64,000 nt of DNA, from contig NZ_CP010976.1 in NCBI RefSeq assembly GCF_000949425.1, positions 3,906,001-3,970,000 on the forward strand. Reading direction: 5' to 3'. The DNA is from Paenibacillus sp. IHBB 10380. GTDB lineage: Bacteria; Bacillota; Bacilli; Paenibacillales; Paenibacillaceae. Shown piece by piece: positions 27,304-35,258 of the stretch. The notes beneath the pieces are model-generated. The model was not told the DNA's origin. It saw only the letters and a program-made list of their open reading frames with translations, and searched no databases. Every line of letters begins with the position of its first letter. The first letter of the stretch is position 1. Both the position numbers and the translations under genes were made by a program.

Positions 27304-27786
27304 TTAATGAGAATGGCGTTGGATAAAGTGATCTAATTGACTCATATGACCCTGATCATGCCATATGAAATCTTTCAAATATTGTGGAAGACGAAAGGGT
27401 TCCTCTGCACCATAGCTTGCCAGATACGACTCCTCAGGTAACTTACGAATATGCTGAATAATCTGTTCTCTATAGTCGATGGTTTGATCAATTAATTGTC
27501 TGATGCTAGTCTTCTTCCCGTATTCCATGGCCTTGTCGTTAAATTCATTGAAGTCTTGATGCTGAAGCGTCAATGTCTCTTCCTTGTAAATCTTCTCAAT
27601 GGCTGTTTCGAAGAAATACTTATCCCATAACATCATATGACTTACTAGTTCACGTAATGACCATTTGCCCTCTGCTATTTCTTCATTCCATACGTCCTCA
27701 CCATATCCTTCGAGCTTCTTTACGTAACTTATCCACTCACTAAATTGTTCTAATAATTGTTCCTTACTTTCAATAGTCTCCATCAT
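27304..27786 (-). CDS. DinB-superfamily protein
   Basis: 160-residue four-helix-bundle protein. A metal-site histidine triad is visible: His in ELVSHMMLWD (about residue 50) and two in FIWHDQGHMSQLDHF near the C-terminus. Family members are nickel- or zinc-dependent, and some are thiol (bacillithiol) transferases; the specific reaction here is unknown. It ends close to the DUF4177 gene, in the same direction. Confidence 0.78.
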   Translation of the reverse strand: MMETIESKEQLLEQFSEWISYVKKLEGYGEDVWNEEIAEGKWSLRELVSHMMLWDKYFFETAIEKIYKEETLTLQHQDFNEFNDKAMEYGKKTSIRQLIDQTIDYREQIIQHIRKLPEESYLASYGAEEPFRLPQYLKDFIWHDQGHMSQLDHFIQRHSH

Positions 27787-28108
27787 GTCAAACCCACCTA
27801 TCTTATTGTCTTATTTAATCTACTGAACTTTCTTCAAGTCTTTCATCTTGTTGTCCATTCACATTATGTATTTCACTTCTCCTTGTGATAACTGCATCCC
27901 TTCAATATAACCTTTGCTGACCCTGAGCTTCCTCACTAATTATACCAATTTTTTGAAAAAATATGAAACTACTTTTTTTGCTTTTACAACAAAAAGACGA
28001 GTTTATCGATCAGAGCCATGATTCTACTCTTGATAGGTTCACTCGCCCCTCTTTATTCATATTCATGCCGCTTATTTTAATTTTCCATAATCCTTCTCAA
28101 GCATTGTT
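27787..28108. other. Intergenic, imperfect hairpin only
   Basis: No gene. An imperfect inverted repeat (CGAGTTTATCGATCAGAG against CTCTTGATAGGTTCACTCG, about 27999-28055) may be an old terminator for the leftward-decaying gene fragment. Confidence 0.4.
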
Positions 28109-28522
28109 TTAACCCTTTTCTCGCAAATACATCGTCCATCCAGCAACATCTAACGGTTCCATGGAAGCGTCATTTGCACCAGGTTGATCTGCCGCCGCAC
28201 TTTGCGTTGTTAACCTACCGTCGTCATAATGATCATGTAAATCTTGAGCTACCCTTGCGTTATACTCTTTACGAAGCTCCACGTCCTTGCTCTCATTCTG
28301 TGTACTCCACATCAGCACGGAGGGACGGTTGTATTGGGAGAAGATCATCTCTCTCCACATTTGATCGGATAGATGTTTCTCCGCTTGAATTTCAAAATGT
28401 TTCGTATCAAACTGCCAGATCGGTACCTCACTCATCGTAGCTATGCCAAGTCGATCGGTTAACAAATACGTATACACATGGTTAGGGTAATGTCCTAGAC
28501 GAACAAGATTAGCGTTTAGATT
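28109..28522 (-). pseudogene. Glycoside hydrolase family 2 (beta-galactosidase type) fragment
   Basis: About 138 codons of the GH2 TIM-barrel core without start or C-terminus. Family motifs are NLVRLGHYPNHVYTY, LTDRLGIATMSEVPIW and PSVLMWSTQNES, the last containing the acid/base glutamate. Working enzymes have 600-1000 residues, so this is a remnant. It abuts an AraC regulator fragment on the same strand at 28522, with the junction inside the AraC stop codon. That suggests a deletion fused two neighbouring genes of a former sugar-use locus. Confidence 0.85.
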
Positions 28523-28712
28523 TAGAATTTCATTTTTCGATCACGATATTCCTGAGGCGTCATTCCAAAACACTTTCGAAATACTTTTATAAAATAAGCT
28601 GGATCTAAATAACCGATCTCTTCACTCACTTCGTATGCCTTCATACTCGTGTTGAGCAGCAATTGTCTTGCTTTATCCATCCTCATTTTCAGAATATATT
28701 CACTCAGATGAG
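28522..28712 (-). pseudogene. AraC-family regulator fragment (C-terminal HTH)
   Basis: About 63 codons ending at TAA 28522. The sequence SHLSEYILKMRMDKARQLL ... IGYLDPAYFIKVFRKCFGMTPQEYR is the second helix-turn-helix of an AraC/XylS regulator. It has no sensor domain, start codon or ribosome site; an in-frame stop precedes it. Probably the regulator of the adjacent GH2 gene before both decayed. Confidence 0.85.
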
Positions 28713-28925
28713 ATATTTAACGATTTTCGTAAAGAGACAAACTTTGTAATAGAAGGTAACGTTGGAGATGCAACAAGTTATCTTATACCCATGAGAGAAA
28801 TGGTAGATTATGTTGCTGTTTGGATGAATAAGAAAAGAATTTGAAGAAATATTTAATTTAAAAAGGTTCTAATTCATAATCAGTTCTTGCTGAAGATAGA
28901 ATTCTATGCTGGTTGTAGCGAAGAG

Positions 28926-29040
28926 GATGGAATTGTCGTGGAGAAGCGTAGCGTTCGCCTTTGCCCCTGAATTTCAACCAAAAAAAACAGTATATTCAAA
29001 AAAATTTGGGGGCAACAGCGATCGGAAGGACAATCCATCC
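28926..29040. repeat. Long imperfect inverted repeat, possible interspersed element
   Basis: GGATGGAATTGTC ... CGCCTTTGCCCC on the left pairs with GGGGGCAACAGCG ... GGACAATCCATCC on the right, forming a roughly 115-nt hairpin. It is GC-richer than its surroundings and has the look of a non-coding interspersed repeat (MITE- or REP-like). Only one copy is in the window. The rest of 28713-29100 has no intact gene. Confidence 0.6.
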
Positions 29041-29104
29041 GCGTAGCGGTCACTTATCAACGGAATATATTTATCAAGCACTGACTTTGGTGTTGCGCCT
29101 TAAA

Positions 29105-29138
29105 AAAGCGCACTTTTTCTAAATGAAAAGTGCGCTTT
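29105..29138 (-). terminator. Intrinsic terminator of tatC
   Basis: AAAGCGCACTTTT / AAAAGTGCGCTTT, a 13-bp perfect stem six bases after the tatC stop, with TTTTTT on the minus strand. Confidence 0.9.
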
Positions 29139-29143
29139 CTTGT

Positions 29144-29923
29144 TTATTCATTTGATCCATCTGTTGGTTTACGAAATCTTTGCTCCAGCTCTTCATCCGC
29201 AGCTAACTGCTTGCGATAAATTAAGGAGGATAGAAACACGCTGAACTCATACAATATAAGTAATGGGATGGTCACTAAGAAGTCTGAAATGAAATCTGGT
29301 GGTGTGACAACAACCGCTATAAAGACGAGTACAAAATAGGATATTTTACGCATTTTCCGAAGACTCAGTGGATTCAGAATCCTAATTTTGGTTAAAAACA
29401 TTACAATCACAGGTAATTGGAACAGTAACGACAAAGGCAGTACTAGGCTAAACATAAAACTGAAATACTGTGTCATGCCGTATGTTTCTTTTAACCCCAT
29501 ACTTTGTGTGATAGAAGTCGTAAATGATAATGCCATAGGAAATACAATGTAGTAAGCAAATGCTAGTCCCACTAAGAATAAGATAAAGACAAAAGGTACA
29601 TATCGAAGTGCAGCTTTACGTTCAATTTCTCGCAGTCCTGGACTCACAAAGGCCCATAATTGGTAGACTATAGTGGGTATAGATAGAACCAAGGAAACAA
29701 CCATAGCAATCTTCATATAGATCCCGATACCGTCCCAGAAGGAGAAGGCATTGAGCACATAATCTTTAGCTGCATCTGCATTAATCAAGTAAAAATATAT
29801 TGGCTTAGCGAATACTAGTCCGATCACTAGCCCAATGACAAATACGACTAGGACATATATGATGCGTTTGCGTAGCTCACCTAAGTGTTCGAACACAGAC
29901 ATGCTATCTTGTTCTTCTGACAT
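29144..29923 (-). CDS. tatC: Twin-arginine translocase subunit TatC
   Basis: 259 residues with six membrane helices and a cytoplasmic C-terminus. TatC is the receptor for twin-arginine signal peptides and recruits TatA to export folded proteins. Family features: N-terminal MSVFEHLGELRKRI, YQLWAFVSPGLREIERKAA in the first loop region, and TPPDFISDF before the last helices. Ribosome site AAAGGTGG. It follows tatA on the same strand, but about 190 bp with a GC-rich hairpin separate them. Confidence 0.96.
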   Translation of the reverse strand: MSEEQDSMSVFEHLGELRKRIIYVLVVFVIGLVIGLVFAKPIYFYLINADAAKDYVLNAFSFWDGIGIYMKIAMVVSLVLSIPTIVYQLWAFVSPGLREIERKAALRYVPFVFILFLVGLAFAYYIVFPMALSFTTSITQSMGLKETYGMTQYFSFMFSLVLPLSLLFQLPVIVMFLTKIRILNPLSLRKMRKISYFVLVFIAVVVTPPDFISDFLVTIPLLILYEFSVFLSSLIYRKQLAADEELEQRFRKPTDGSNE

Positions 29924-30067
29924 GATCGCCCACCTTTCGCTATCTACGGCTTTCTGAACACAAGAAGAAACGGCTTCACCGTGTCCTTAAAGGGACGGTA
30001 ACCGTTTCTCGTAGAAATATAAGCAAAGTATCGTGATAACTTATACCCTTCTTATATTTAAACAAAG

Positions 30068-30086
30068 CCCCTCCCCGAAGGAAGGG
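30068..30086 (-). terminator. Probable terminator between tatA and tatC
   Basis: Minus strand CCCTTCC, TTCGG loop, GGAGGGG, then CTTTGTTT. A second long imperfect hairpin, GAAACGG...CCGTTTC, lies at about 29968-30007. Together they suggest partial termination after tatA, giving more TatA than TatC, as the stoichiometry requires. Confidence 0.6.
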
Positions 30087-30117
30087 ACCTAAGATCTAGC
30101 CATATTAAAGTTACCTC

Positions 30118-30351
30118 TTACTCTGGAAGACGCTTGGATTCAACCTCTTGATGTGTAATGACGGGCTGAGCTACTTGTTCAGTCTTACGCGTAGTAGGCT
30201 GGTCGTCCATAATATCACGTGCACCATCCTTAAATTCTTTAAATGTACGCCCGACAGCACGACCTAATTCAGGTAGCTTATTCGGTCCGAACAACAGTAG
30301 TGCCAAAATAACAAGTAATATAATTCCTGGCACTCCGATTGAATTAAACAT
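30118..30351 (-). CDS. tatA: Twin-arginine translocase subunit TatA
   Basis: 77 residues: one N-terminal membrane helix (VPGIILLVILALLLFGP), the conserved FGPNKLPELGRAVGRTFKEFK amphipathic helix, and a polar tail. It forms the pore complex for TatC-bound cargo. Ribosome site GAGGAGG. Confidence 0.96.
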   Translation of the reverse strand: MFNSIGVPGIILLVILALLLFGPNKLPELGRAVGRTFKEFKDGARDIMDDQPTTRKTEQVAQPVITHQEVESKRLPE

Positions 30352-30499
30352 GGATATACCTCCTCATGAATAAAAATCAAGTCAGTTACATTAAAACAAT
30401 GTGATCAATTTCTAACAATACTCAATAAAGTTATAATACCATAACTTTAGTCACATAAAAACCAAGTAAATGAAGACATATTTGTCTTTATTGTAACTT

Positions 30500-30985
30500 T
30501 TATTGTTTATATTGACCTGTAACCATGAGTAAGGCTTCGGGTAGTTGGTCCATAATTGCTGCTAAACATTCATGAACTCCCTTCGGAGTCCCTGGTAGAT
30601 TGACAATAAGCGTGCGACCTCTTATCCCACAGATGCCACGAAATAACATAGCGGAACGATCTCTCTGCATCACTGCTGTACGCATAGATTCTGCAATCCC
30701 CGGTACTTCCCGCTCAATGACCCGCATCGTTGCCTCTGGGGTTACATCTCGAATCGCAAGTTCAGTTCCTCCTGTAGTCAATACAAGATCTGCTCGAAAA
30801 TAATCGGTTAACTCAATGAGCGATGCAATAATCTCATCCTGTTCATCCGGCACGATGCGATATTCCACAATCTCTCCGCCTAGCTCCTCTTCCACCAATT
30901 CCCGGATGACCTGGGCACTCGTATCTTCACGTTCGCCTCTGGACCCTTTGTCACTCGCTGTTAAGATCGCTGTTTTCCACACCAT
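30500..30985 (-). CDS. moaB: Molybdenum cofactor biosynthesis protein MoaB/MogA
   Basis: 161 residues. MoaB/MogA proteins adenylylate molybdopterin ahead of metal insertion. The fold's motifs are present: LTASDKGSRG at the N-terminus, DLVLTTGGTELAIRDVTPEAT, and the C-terminal LPGTPKGVHECL. The start at 30985 follows AAGGAGGGTGATCAT; the upstream GTG overlaps this site. It lies 34 bp after moaC in the same direction, so they form a Mo-cofactor pair. Confidence 0.9.
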   Translation of the reverse strand: MVWKTAILTASDKGSRGEREDTSAQVIRELVEEELGGEIVEYRIVPDEQDEIIASLIELTDYFRADLVLTTGGTELAIRDVTPEATMRVIEREVPGIAESMRTAVMQRDRSAMLFRGICGIRGRTLIVNLPGTPKGVHECLAAIMDQLPEALLMVTGQYKQ

Positions 30986-31019
30986 ATGATCACCCTCCTT
31001 CTTCACCTCTATATGTTCT

Positions 31020-31493
31020 TTACTGCTCTAACTGATAATCGCCGCTTTTACCACCTGACTTAGATTGTAATTGTGTGGGTCCGATTACCATGTCTTTCTG
31101 CAACGCTTTGCACATGTCATATACTGTAAGAGCTGCAGCTGATACTGCCGTCAAAGCTTCCATCTCTACGCCTGTCTTCCCTGTAGTCTTAACGGTTGCC
31201 TCTATATAAAGTTCATTATTGTCATTGTCAGTAAAATGAATATTGATACCTGTCAAAGGTAAAGGATGACACATCGGAATCCAATCCGACGTCTTCTTGG
31301 CTGCCATAATACCCGCAACTTGAGCTACGGCGAGTACATCTCCCTTACCGACTTTCCCGGCTTTGATGCTAGCTAATGTTCCTGGCTGCATCGTAACTAT
31401 CGTCTGTGCTACGGCTGTCCGGGCTGTCACTTCTTTATCGGTTACATCGACCATCCGTGCTCTTCCTTGGTCATTAAAATGTGTCATCCCCAT
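31020..31493 (-). CDS. moaC: Cyclic pyranopterin monophosphate synthase MoaC
   Basis: 157 residues. MoaC turns the MoaA product into cyclic pyranopterin monophosphate, the first stable intermediate of molybdopterin. Motifs: [34 protein letters not shown] and [13 protein letters not shown], with M102-like active-site region, full length. It begins at the base after the stop of the cyclo-ligase gene; ribosome site GGGGGAGA within that gene's end. moaA is not in this window. Confidence 0.95.
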   Translation of the reverse strand: MGMTHFNDQGRARMVDVTDKEVTARTAVAQTIVTMQPGTLASIKAGKVGKGDVLAVAQVAGIMAAKKTSDWIPMCHPLPLTGINIHFTDNDNNELYIEATVKTTGKTGVEMEALTAVSAAALTVYDMCKALQKDMVIGPTQLQSKSGGKSGDYQLEQ

Positions 31494-32123
31494 CTATGTA
31501 GTCTCCCCCTTGCAATTCACAATACCATTCTCTGTAATGAGAACATCCAGCGCCACATCATGCCCGTCCATGGGTACTTTACTCAACACCTGCATCTCAA
31601 ACCCAATTCCGATTAATAATGGAGCAGGTCGGGAGATATCTACATGCCGTAGTCGCTCATATAGGCGATCATAATAACCACTTCCGTAACCCAATCTTCC
31701 CCCTTTACCATCAAACGCAAGTCCCGGCAAGATAATCGCCTCTGGCACAAAGTCATGTGCTAAGCTTACCGTTTGCGCTACATTAGGTTCAGGTATTCCA
31801 TACGCACCAGGTGACAAATCACGCCAGTTCCTAATGGTATGTAGCATCATGGAACAATCTTCTTGATGACATCTGGGAGCTAGAACTTGTAGTTGTTGTT
31901 GCCAACCCCATTCAATAAGTGACACTGTGCTCAGTTCAGACCGAAATGGAATATACGTTAAAAAGCAACGTATGCCCCTGTTATTCAAATAAACAGAAGC
32001 ATGATGACATGATTCATACGACCAAATCTCACGTTCACGTTCAGACAAAGCATTTCGCATGCTAGACATATATATACGCAAGTCTTTTTTGATGTCGGAT
32101 ATTCCACGATTGTCCCTATTCAT
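31494..32123 (-). CDS. 5-formyltetrahydrofolate cyclo-ligase
   Basis: 209 residues. Converts 5-formyl-THF to 5,10-methenyl-THF with ATP, clearing a dead-end folate. Family motifs: KKDLRIYMSSMRNALS with the N-terminal basic ATP-contact region, and GGRLGYGSGYYDR with the ATP/Mg-binding glycine loop near residue 150. Length is normal. The ribosome site is weak (AAAGGTAG). Directly followed by moaC and moaB, probably as one transcript. Confidence 0.93.
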   Translation of the reverse strand: MNRDNRGISDIKKDLRIYMSSMRNALSEREREIWSYESCHHASVYLNNRGIRCFLTYIPFRSELSTVSLIEWGWQQQLQVLAPRCHQEDCSMMLHTIRNWRDLSPGAYGIPEPNVAQTVSLAHDFVPEAIILPGLAFDGKGGRLGYGSGYYDRLYERLRHVDISRPAPLLIGIGFEMQVLSKVPMDGHDVALDVLITENGIVNCKGETT

Positions 32124-32281
32124 TTCTATACAGCTACCTTTTACGTGTGATTTGCTCTTAGTTTACCACTGTTAATGTCTTTTCGCCAAGAATGGTCTGA
32201 AGTCCTGCTCCTAAGTCGCGTATTCAACTCTTTTCATGTAAACTACCTATATATAAGAACATAAATGGAGGTTCCCAAGGC

Positions 32282-34228
32282 ATGCTGCTTCAAGCTACTG
32301 GAATTAAAAAATTATATGGTGTCCTTCCCGTTCTTGATGGAATTAACTTGCAAATTCTTGAGAGAGAACGGGTCGGATTAGTCGGCGTGAATGGCGCCGG
32401 TAAGTCTACATTTCTACAAATATTAGCGGGTGAAATGTCTTATGATAGTGGCCAAATTTTCAAAGCAAAAGAAACAACCATAGGATACTTAGCCCAAAAT
32501 AGTGGGTTGCAATCGGATCGTAGTATTTGGGAAGAGATGCTGAGTGTATTCACTCCCTTAATTGAAGCGGAACAGGAACTAAGAACGATGGAGCAGCAAA
32601 TTGCTGATCCTGCCATGATGGAGAATGACAAGAAATATCAAGACCTCCTAGATCGGTATGCCGTACGTTCTGACTGGTTCAAAGATCAGGGCGGTTATGA
32701 AATGGAGACGCGCATCCGTAGCGTTCTACACGGTATGGGATTTGGAGATTTCGCGCCAGATACTTCCGTATCCACACTCAGTGGTGGTCAGAAGACTAGG
32801 CTTGCATTAGCTCGTATTCTCCTCCTTGCACCCGATCTACTTATGCTCGATGAGCCGACAAACCATTTGGATATTGCTACATTGACGTGGTTGGAAGATT
32901 ACCTTAGATCTTACTCAGGGTCGCTATTAGTCGTCTCTCATGACCGTTATTTCCTAGATAGACTTGTCACAACTATTGTGGAAATAGAAAGACATCAATC
33001 CAAGCGTTACACAGGCAATTACAGCCGTTATATCGAGCTCAAAGCTGCCGAATATGAATCACAATTGAAACAATATGATAAACAGCAAGATGAGATTTCC
33101 AAAATGGAAGCTTTCGTCCAGCGGAACTTGGTACGTGCTTCTACGACCAAGCGAGCTCAAAGTCGCCGTAAATCACTTGAGAAGATGGATCGATTAGATA
33201 AGCCTATGGGCGAGCTTAAGAAGGCACATTTCTCATTTGAAGTGGCTTATACATCTGGTAAAGAAGTCCTACAGGTTAAAGAGTTATCCATCGCATTCAA
33301 TCCCAAAGAACCCCTATTTAAACATGCGTCATTTGATATGCGCCGTGGGGAGACTATTGCTTTAATTGGTCCTAATGGTATTGGTAAATCCACGTTGCTA
33401 AAGTCTATGATTGGTACACTCACGCCAACGGAGGGTACGATTCATTGGGGTACGAAAGTCAAAATAGGCTATTACGACCAAGAACAGACTAATCTCGCAA
33501 CAAACAATACCGTGCTTGAGGAACTATGGAGCGAATATCCACATATGGAAGAGGCACGCATTAGAACCGTTCTTGGTAATTTCTTATTCAGTGGTGAGGA
33601 TGTACTCAAGAAAGTATCAGCACTTAGTGGTGGCGAGAAGGCAAGGGTTGCTTTAGCGAAGTTAATGTTATTAGAAGCCAACATGCTCATTCTGGATGAA
33701 CCTACGAACCATCTTGATCTATTCAGTAGGGAAGTACTCGAATCTGCATTGATTGATTATGAAGGCACACTTCTATTCATATCCCATGACCGCTATTTCT
33801 TGAATAAAATGGCGGAACGTATTGTCGAGCTTTCAGCTACTGGAACCGAGCAGTTCCTTGGAAATTATGACGATTACACAGAGAAAAAACAAGAATTAGC
33901 CGAAATCCGCCAGGAAGCATTGGAGCTAGCTGCCCGTTCTTCTAAAGTAGATGCAGGGATAGATGCTACCGACAAGTCAGGGGTATCCTCCTTCGAAGCA
34001 GACAAGCAACTTAAACGTGAAGAGCGGAACCGCCAACGTAGACTTATCGTGTTAGAGGAAGACATCCAGTTACTTGAAGGAGAAATATCCGATTTGGAAG
34101 CAGAAATGGCTCTTCCCGACATATTCCAAGATTATATGGCTCTTCAAGAGCGTCAACAACAGGTTCAGATGAGAAAACATAAACTTGAACAAGTATATGA
34201 AGAGTGGGAAATACTTGCTGTCGATTAG
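32282..34228 (+). CDS. ydiF: ABC-F family ATPase (YdiF-type)
   Basis: 648-residue soluble protein with two ABC ATPase domains and no membrane segments, acting at the ribosome E-site like other ABC-F factors. Domain 1 has GVNGAGKS, LSGGQKTR and LDEPTNHLD. Domain 2 has GPNGIGKS, LSGGEKAR and LDEPTNHLD. The P-site linker lies about residues 240-330 (KQYDKQQDEISKMEAFV). A C-terminal coiled coil runs from about 560 to the end. Length and neighbours (tsaD, moaC, tat, groESL) match B. subtilis ydiF. It is probably a housekeeping factor rather than an antibiotic-resistance one. Divergent from the cyclo-ligase gene. Confidence 0.92.
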   Translation: MLLQATGIKKLYGVLPVLDGINLQILERERVGLVGVNGAGKSTFLQILAGEMSYDSGQIFKAKETTIGYLAQNSGLQSDRSIWEEMLSVFTPLIEAEQELRTMEQQIADPAMMENDKKYQDLLDRYAVRSDWFKDQGGYEMETRIRSVLHGMGFGDFAPDTSVSTLSGGQKTRLALARILLLAPDLLMLDEPTNHLDIATLTWLEDYLRSYSGSLLVVSHDRYFLDRLVTTIVEIERHQSKRYTGNYSRYIELKAAEYESQLKQYDKQQDEISKMEAFVQRNLVRASTTKRAQSRRKSLEKMDRLDKPMGELKKAHFSFEVAYTSGKEVLQVKELSIAFNPKEPLFKHASFDMRRGETIALIGPNGIGKSTLLKSMIGTLTPTEGTIHWGTKVKIGYYDQEQTNLATNNTVLEELWSEYPHMEEARIRTVLGNFLFSGEDVLKKVSALSGGEKARVALAKLMLLEANMLILDEPTNHLDLFSREVLESALIDYEGTLLFISHDRYFLNKMAERIVELSATGTEQFLGNYDDYTEKKQELAEIRQEALELAARSSKVDAGIDATDKSGVSSFEADKQLKREERNRQRRLIVLEEDIQLLEGEISDLEAEMALPDIFQDYMALQERQQQVQMRKHKLEQVYEEWEILAVD

Positions 34229-34310
34229 GCAAATTTCATAAGACCATGCAATGATATTTAAGACATTAAATACAATTGTCAATATTCAAAATAATTTTTT
34301 TTATACATGT

Positions 34311-34357
34311 AGAGAGTTATACACAATCTTATCCCCGATAAAAGTGTATAACTCTCT
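34311..34357 (+). terminator. Probable terminator of ydiF
   Basis: 14-bp perfect stem AGAGAGTTATACAC / GTGTATAACTCTCT followed by CTATCTTTTT, 82 bp after the stop. Its arms include TTATACACA, a near DnaA box. Confidence 0.75.
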
Positions 34358-34564
34358 CTATCTTTTTACATTTAGAGCTTAATATCCTCTATATAATCGC
34401 GTTTTGTGTAAAATTCCACTTTTATCCACTAACTTATACACATTATCCACAGTTTTTGTGAAAAAGCTATCCACGGATTCAGTATTATCTCAAACCCCTG
34501 TAAATTATGAATTGAGTCGATTTGTACACAATCGTCCTTGAATATGTGGATAACTTTGTCCACA
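34317..34564. promoter_or_regulatory. DnaA-box cluster
   Basis: Two perfect TTATCCACA boxes (34443-34451 plus; 34545-34553 minus). Four more have one mismatch (34317-34325, 34422-34430, 34434-34442, 34556-34564), all within 250 bp of an AT-rich gap. In B. subtilis one of the known oriC-outside DnaA-binding clusters lies between gcp (tsaD) and ydiF, the same neighbourhood. Likely a DnaA titration site. No gene is present in 34229-34667. Confidence 0.8.
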
Positions 34565-34667
34565 TCTTGACAAATTCCAACTTTGTTCGCAAAAAGACAA
34601 CAGCCGCATACTACATTGGGACATCATGTGCCTTAATCGTTAACCATACCCTATATCCATAATTTTT

Positions 34668-35165
34668 CTATGTTGTAGGTATATCGCTATGGCTAGGTAG
34701 TGTTAGGAAATACTGCTGAAATTCAGCATCCTTGACGTATCCAAGTAGTTCATATAGAGATTGTGCTTTATTGTTGTCTAAGCCCGTTGATAAAGCAATT
34801 CCCTTTGCTCTCGTCTCGATTGCAAAATCCTTTACATGATATAATAACTCCTTGGCAACTCCCTTTTTGCGATATTCCTCAATAACATAAAGGTCATTTA
34901 GAATCCAAGATCTCTGCATCGAGATAGATGAAAACGTTGGGTACAGTTGAGCAAAACCAACAACCTGATTAGCGGAAGACGCTCTAGCGACGTAAATGAC
35001 AGACTCCGCATGTTCAAATCGATCCAATAAAAATCGTCTTGCTTCTTCCCGATTAGAGAATTGCTTATAAAAAACACGATATAAATCAAATATGAAACTC
35101 AATTCATTTAAAACATTAATCGTAGCTTGAGATACTTTAAGATTTAGATTTATGCTATTACTCAT
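34668..35165 (-). CDS. GNAT-family N-acetyltransferase
   Basis: 165 residues with the GNAT core: ARASSANQVVGFAQLYP (beta strands 3-4), NDLYVIEEYRKKGVAKELL with the acetyl-CoA pyrophosphate loop around residue 105-115, and NNKAQSLYELLGYVK at the C-terminus. Substrate unknown. The start at 35165 follows GAAGGGGGACT; a 12-codon upstream extension overlaps that site. Single gene between leuA and the DnaA boxes, both minus strand. Confidence 0.85.
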   Translation of the reverse strand: MSNSINLNLKVSQATINVLNELSFIFDLYRVFYKQFSNREEARRFLLDRFEHAESVIYVARASSANQVVGFAQLYPTFSSISMQRSWILNDLYVIEEYRKKGVAKELLYHVKDFAIETRAKGIALSTGLDNNKAQSLYELLGYVKDAEFQQYFLTLPSHSDIPTT

Positions 35166-35258
35166 CAAATAGTCCCCCTTCTCCAACATTATGGTATTCA
35201 TTTGATATCTACACTAATTTTTTTTGCAGGCACTCCGCTATGCAAGCATAAGCTTCCT

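Noticed and set aside
28722..28841. Plus-strand piece reading DFRKETNFVIEGNVGDATSY to a stop
   Set aside because: About 40 codons without start or ribosome site. It may be the end of a lost gene, but no family could be named.
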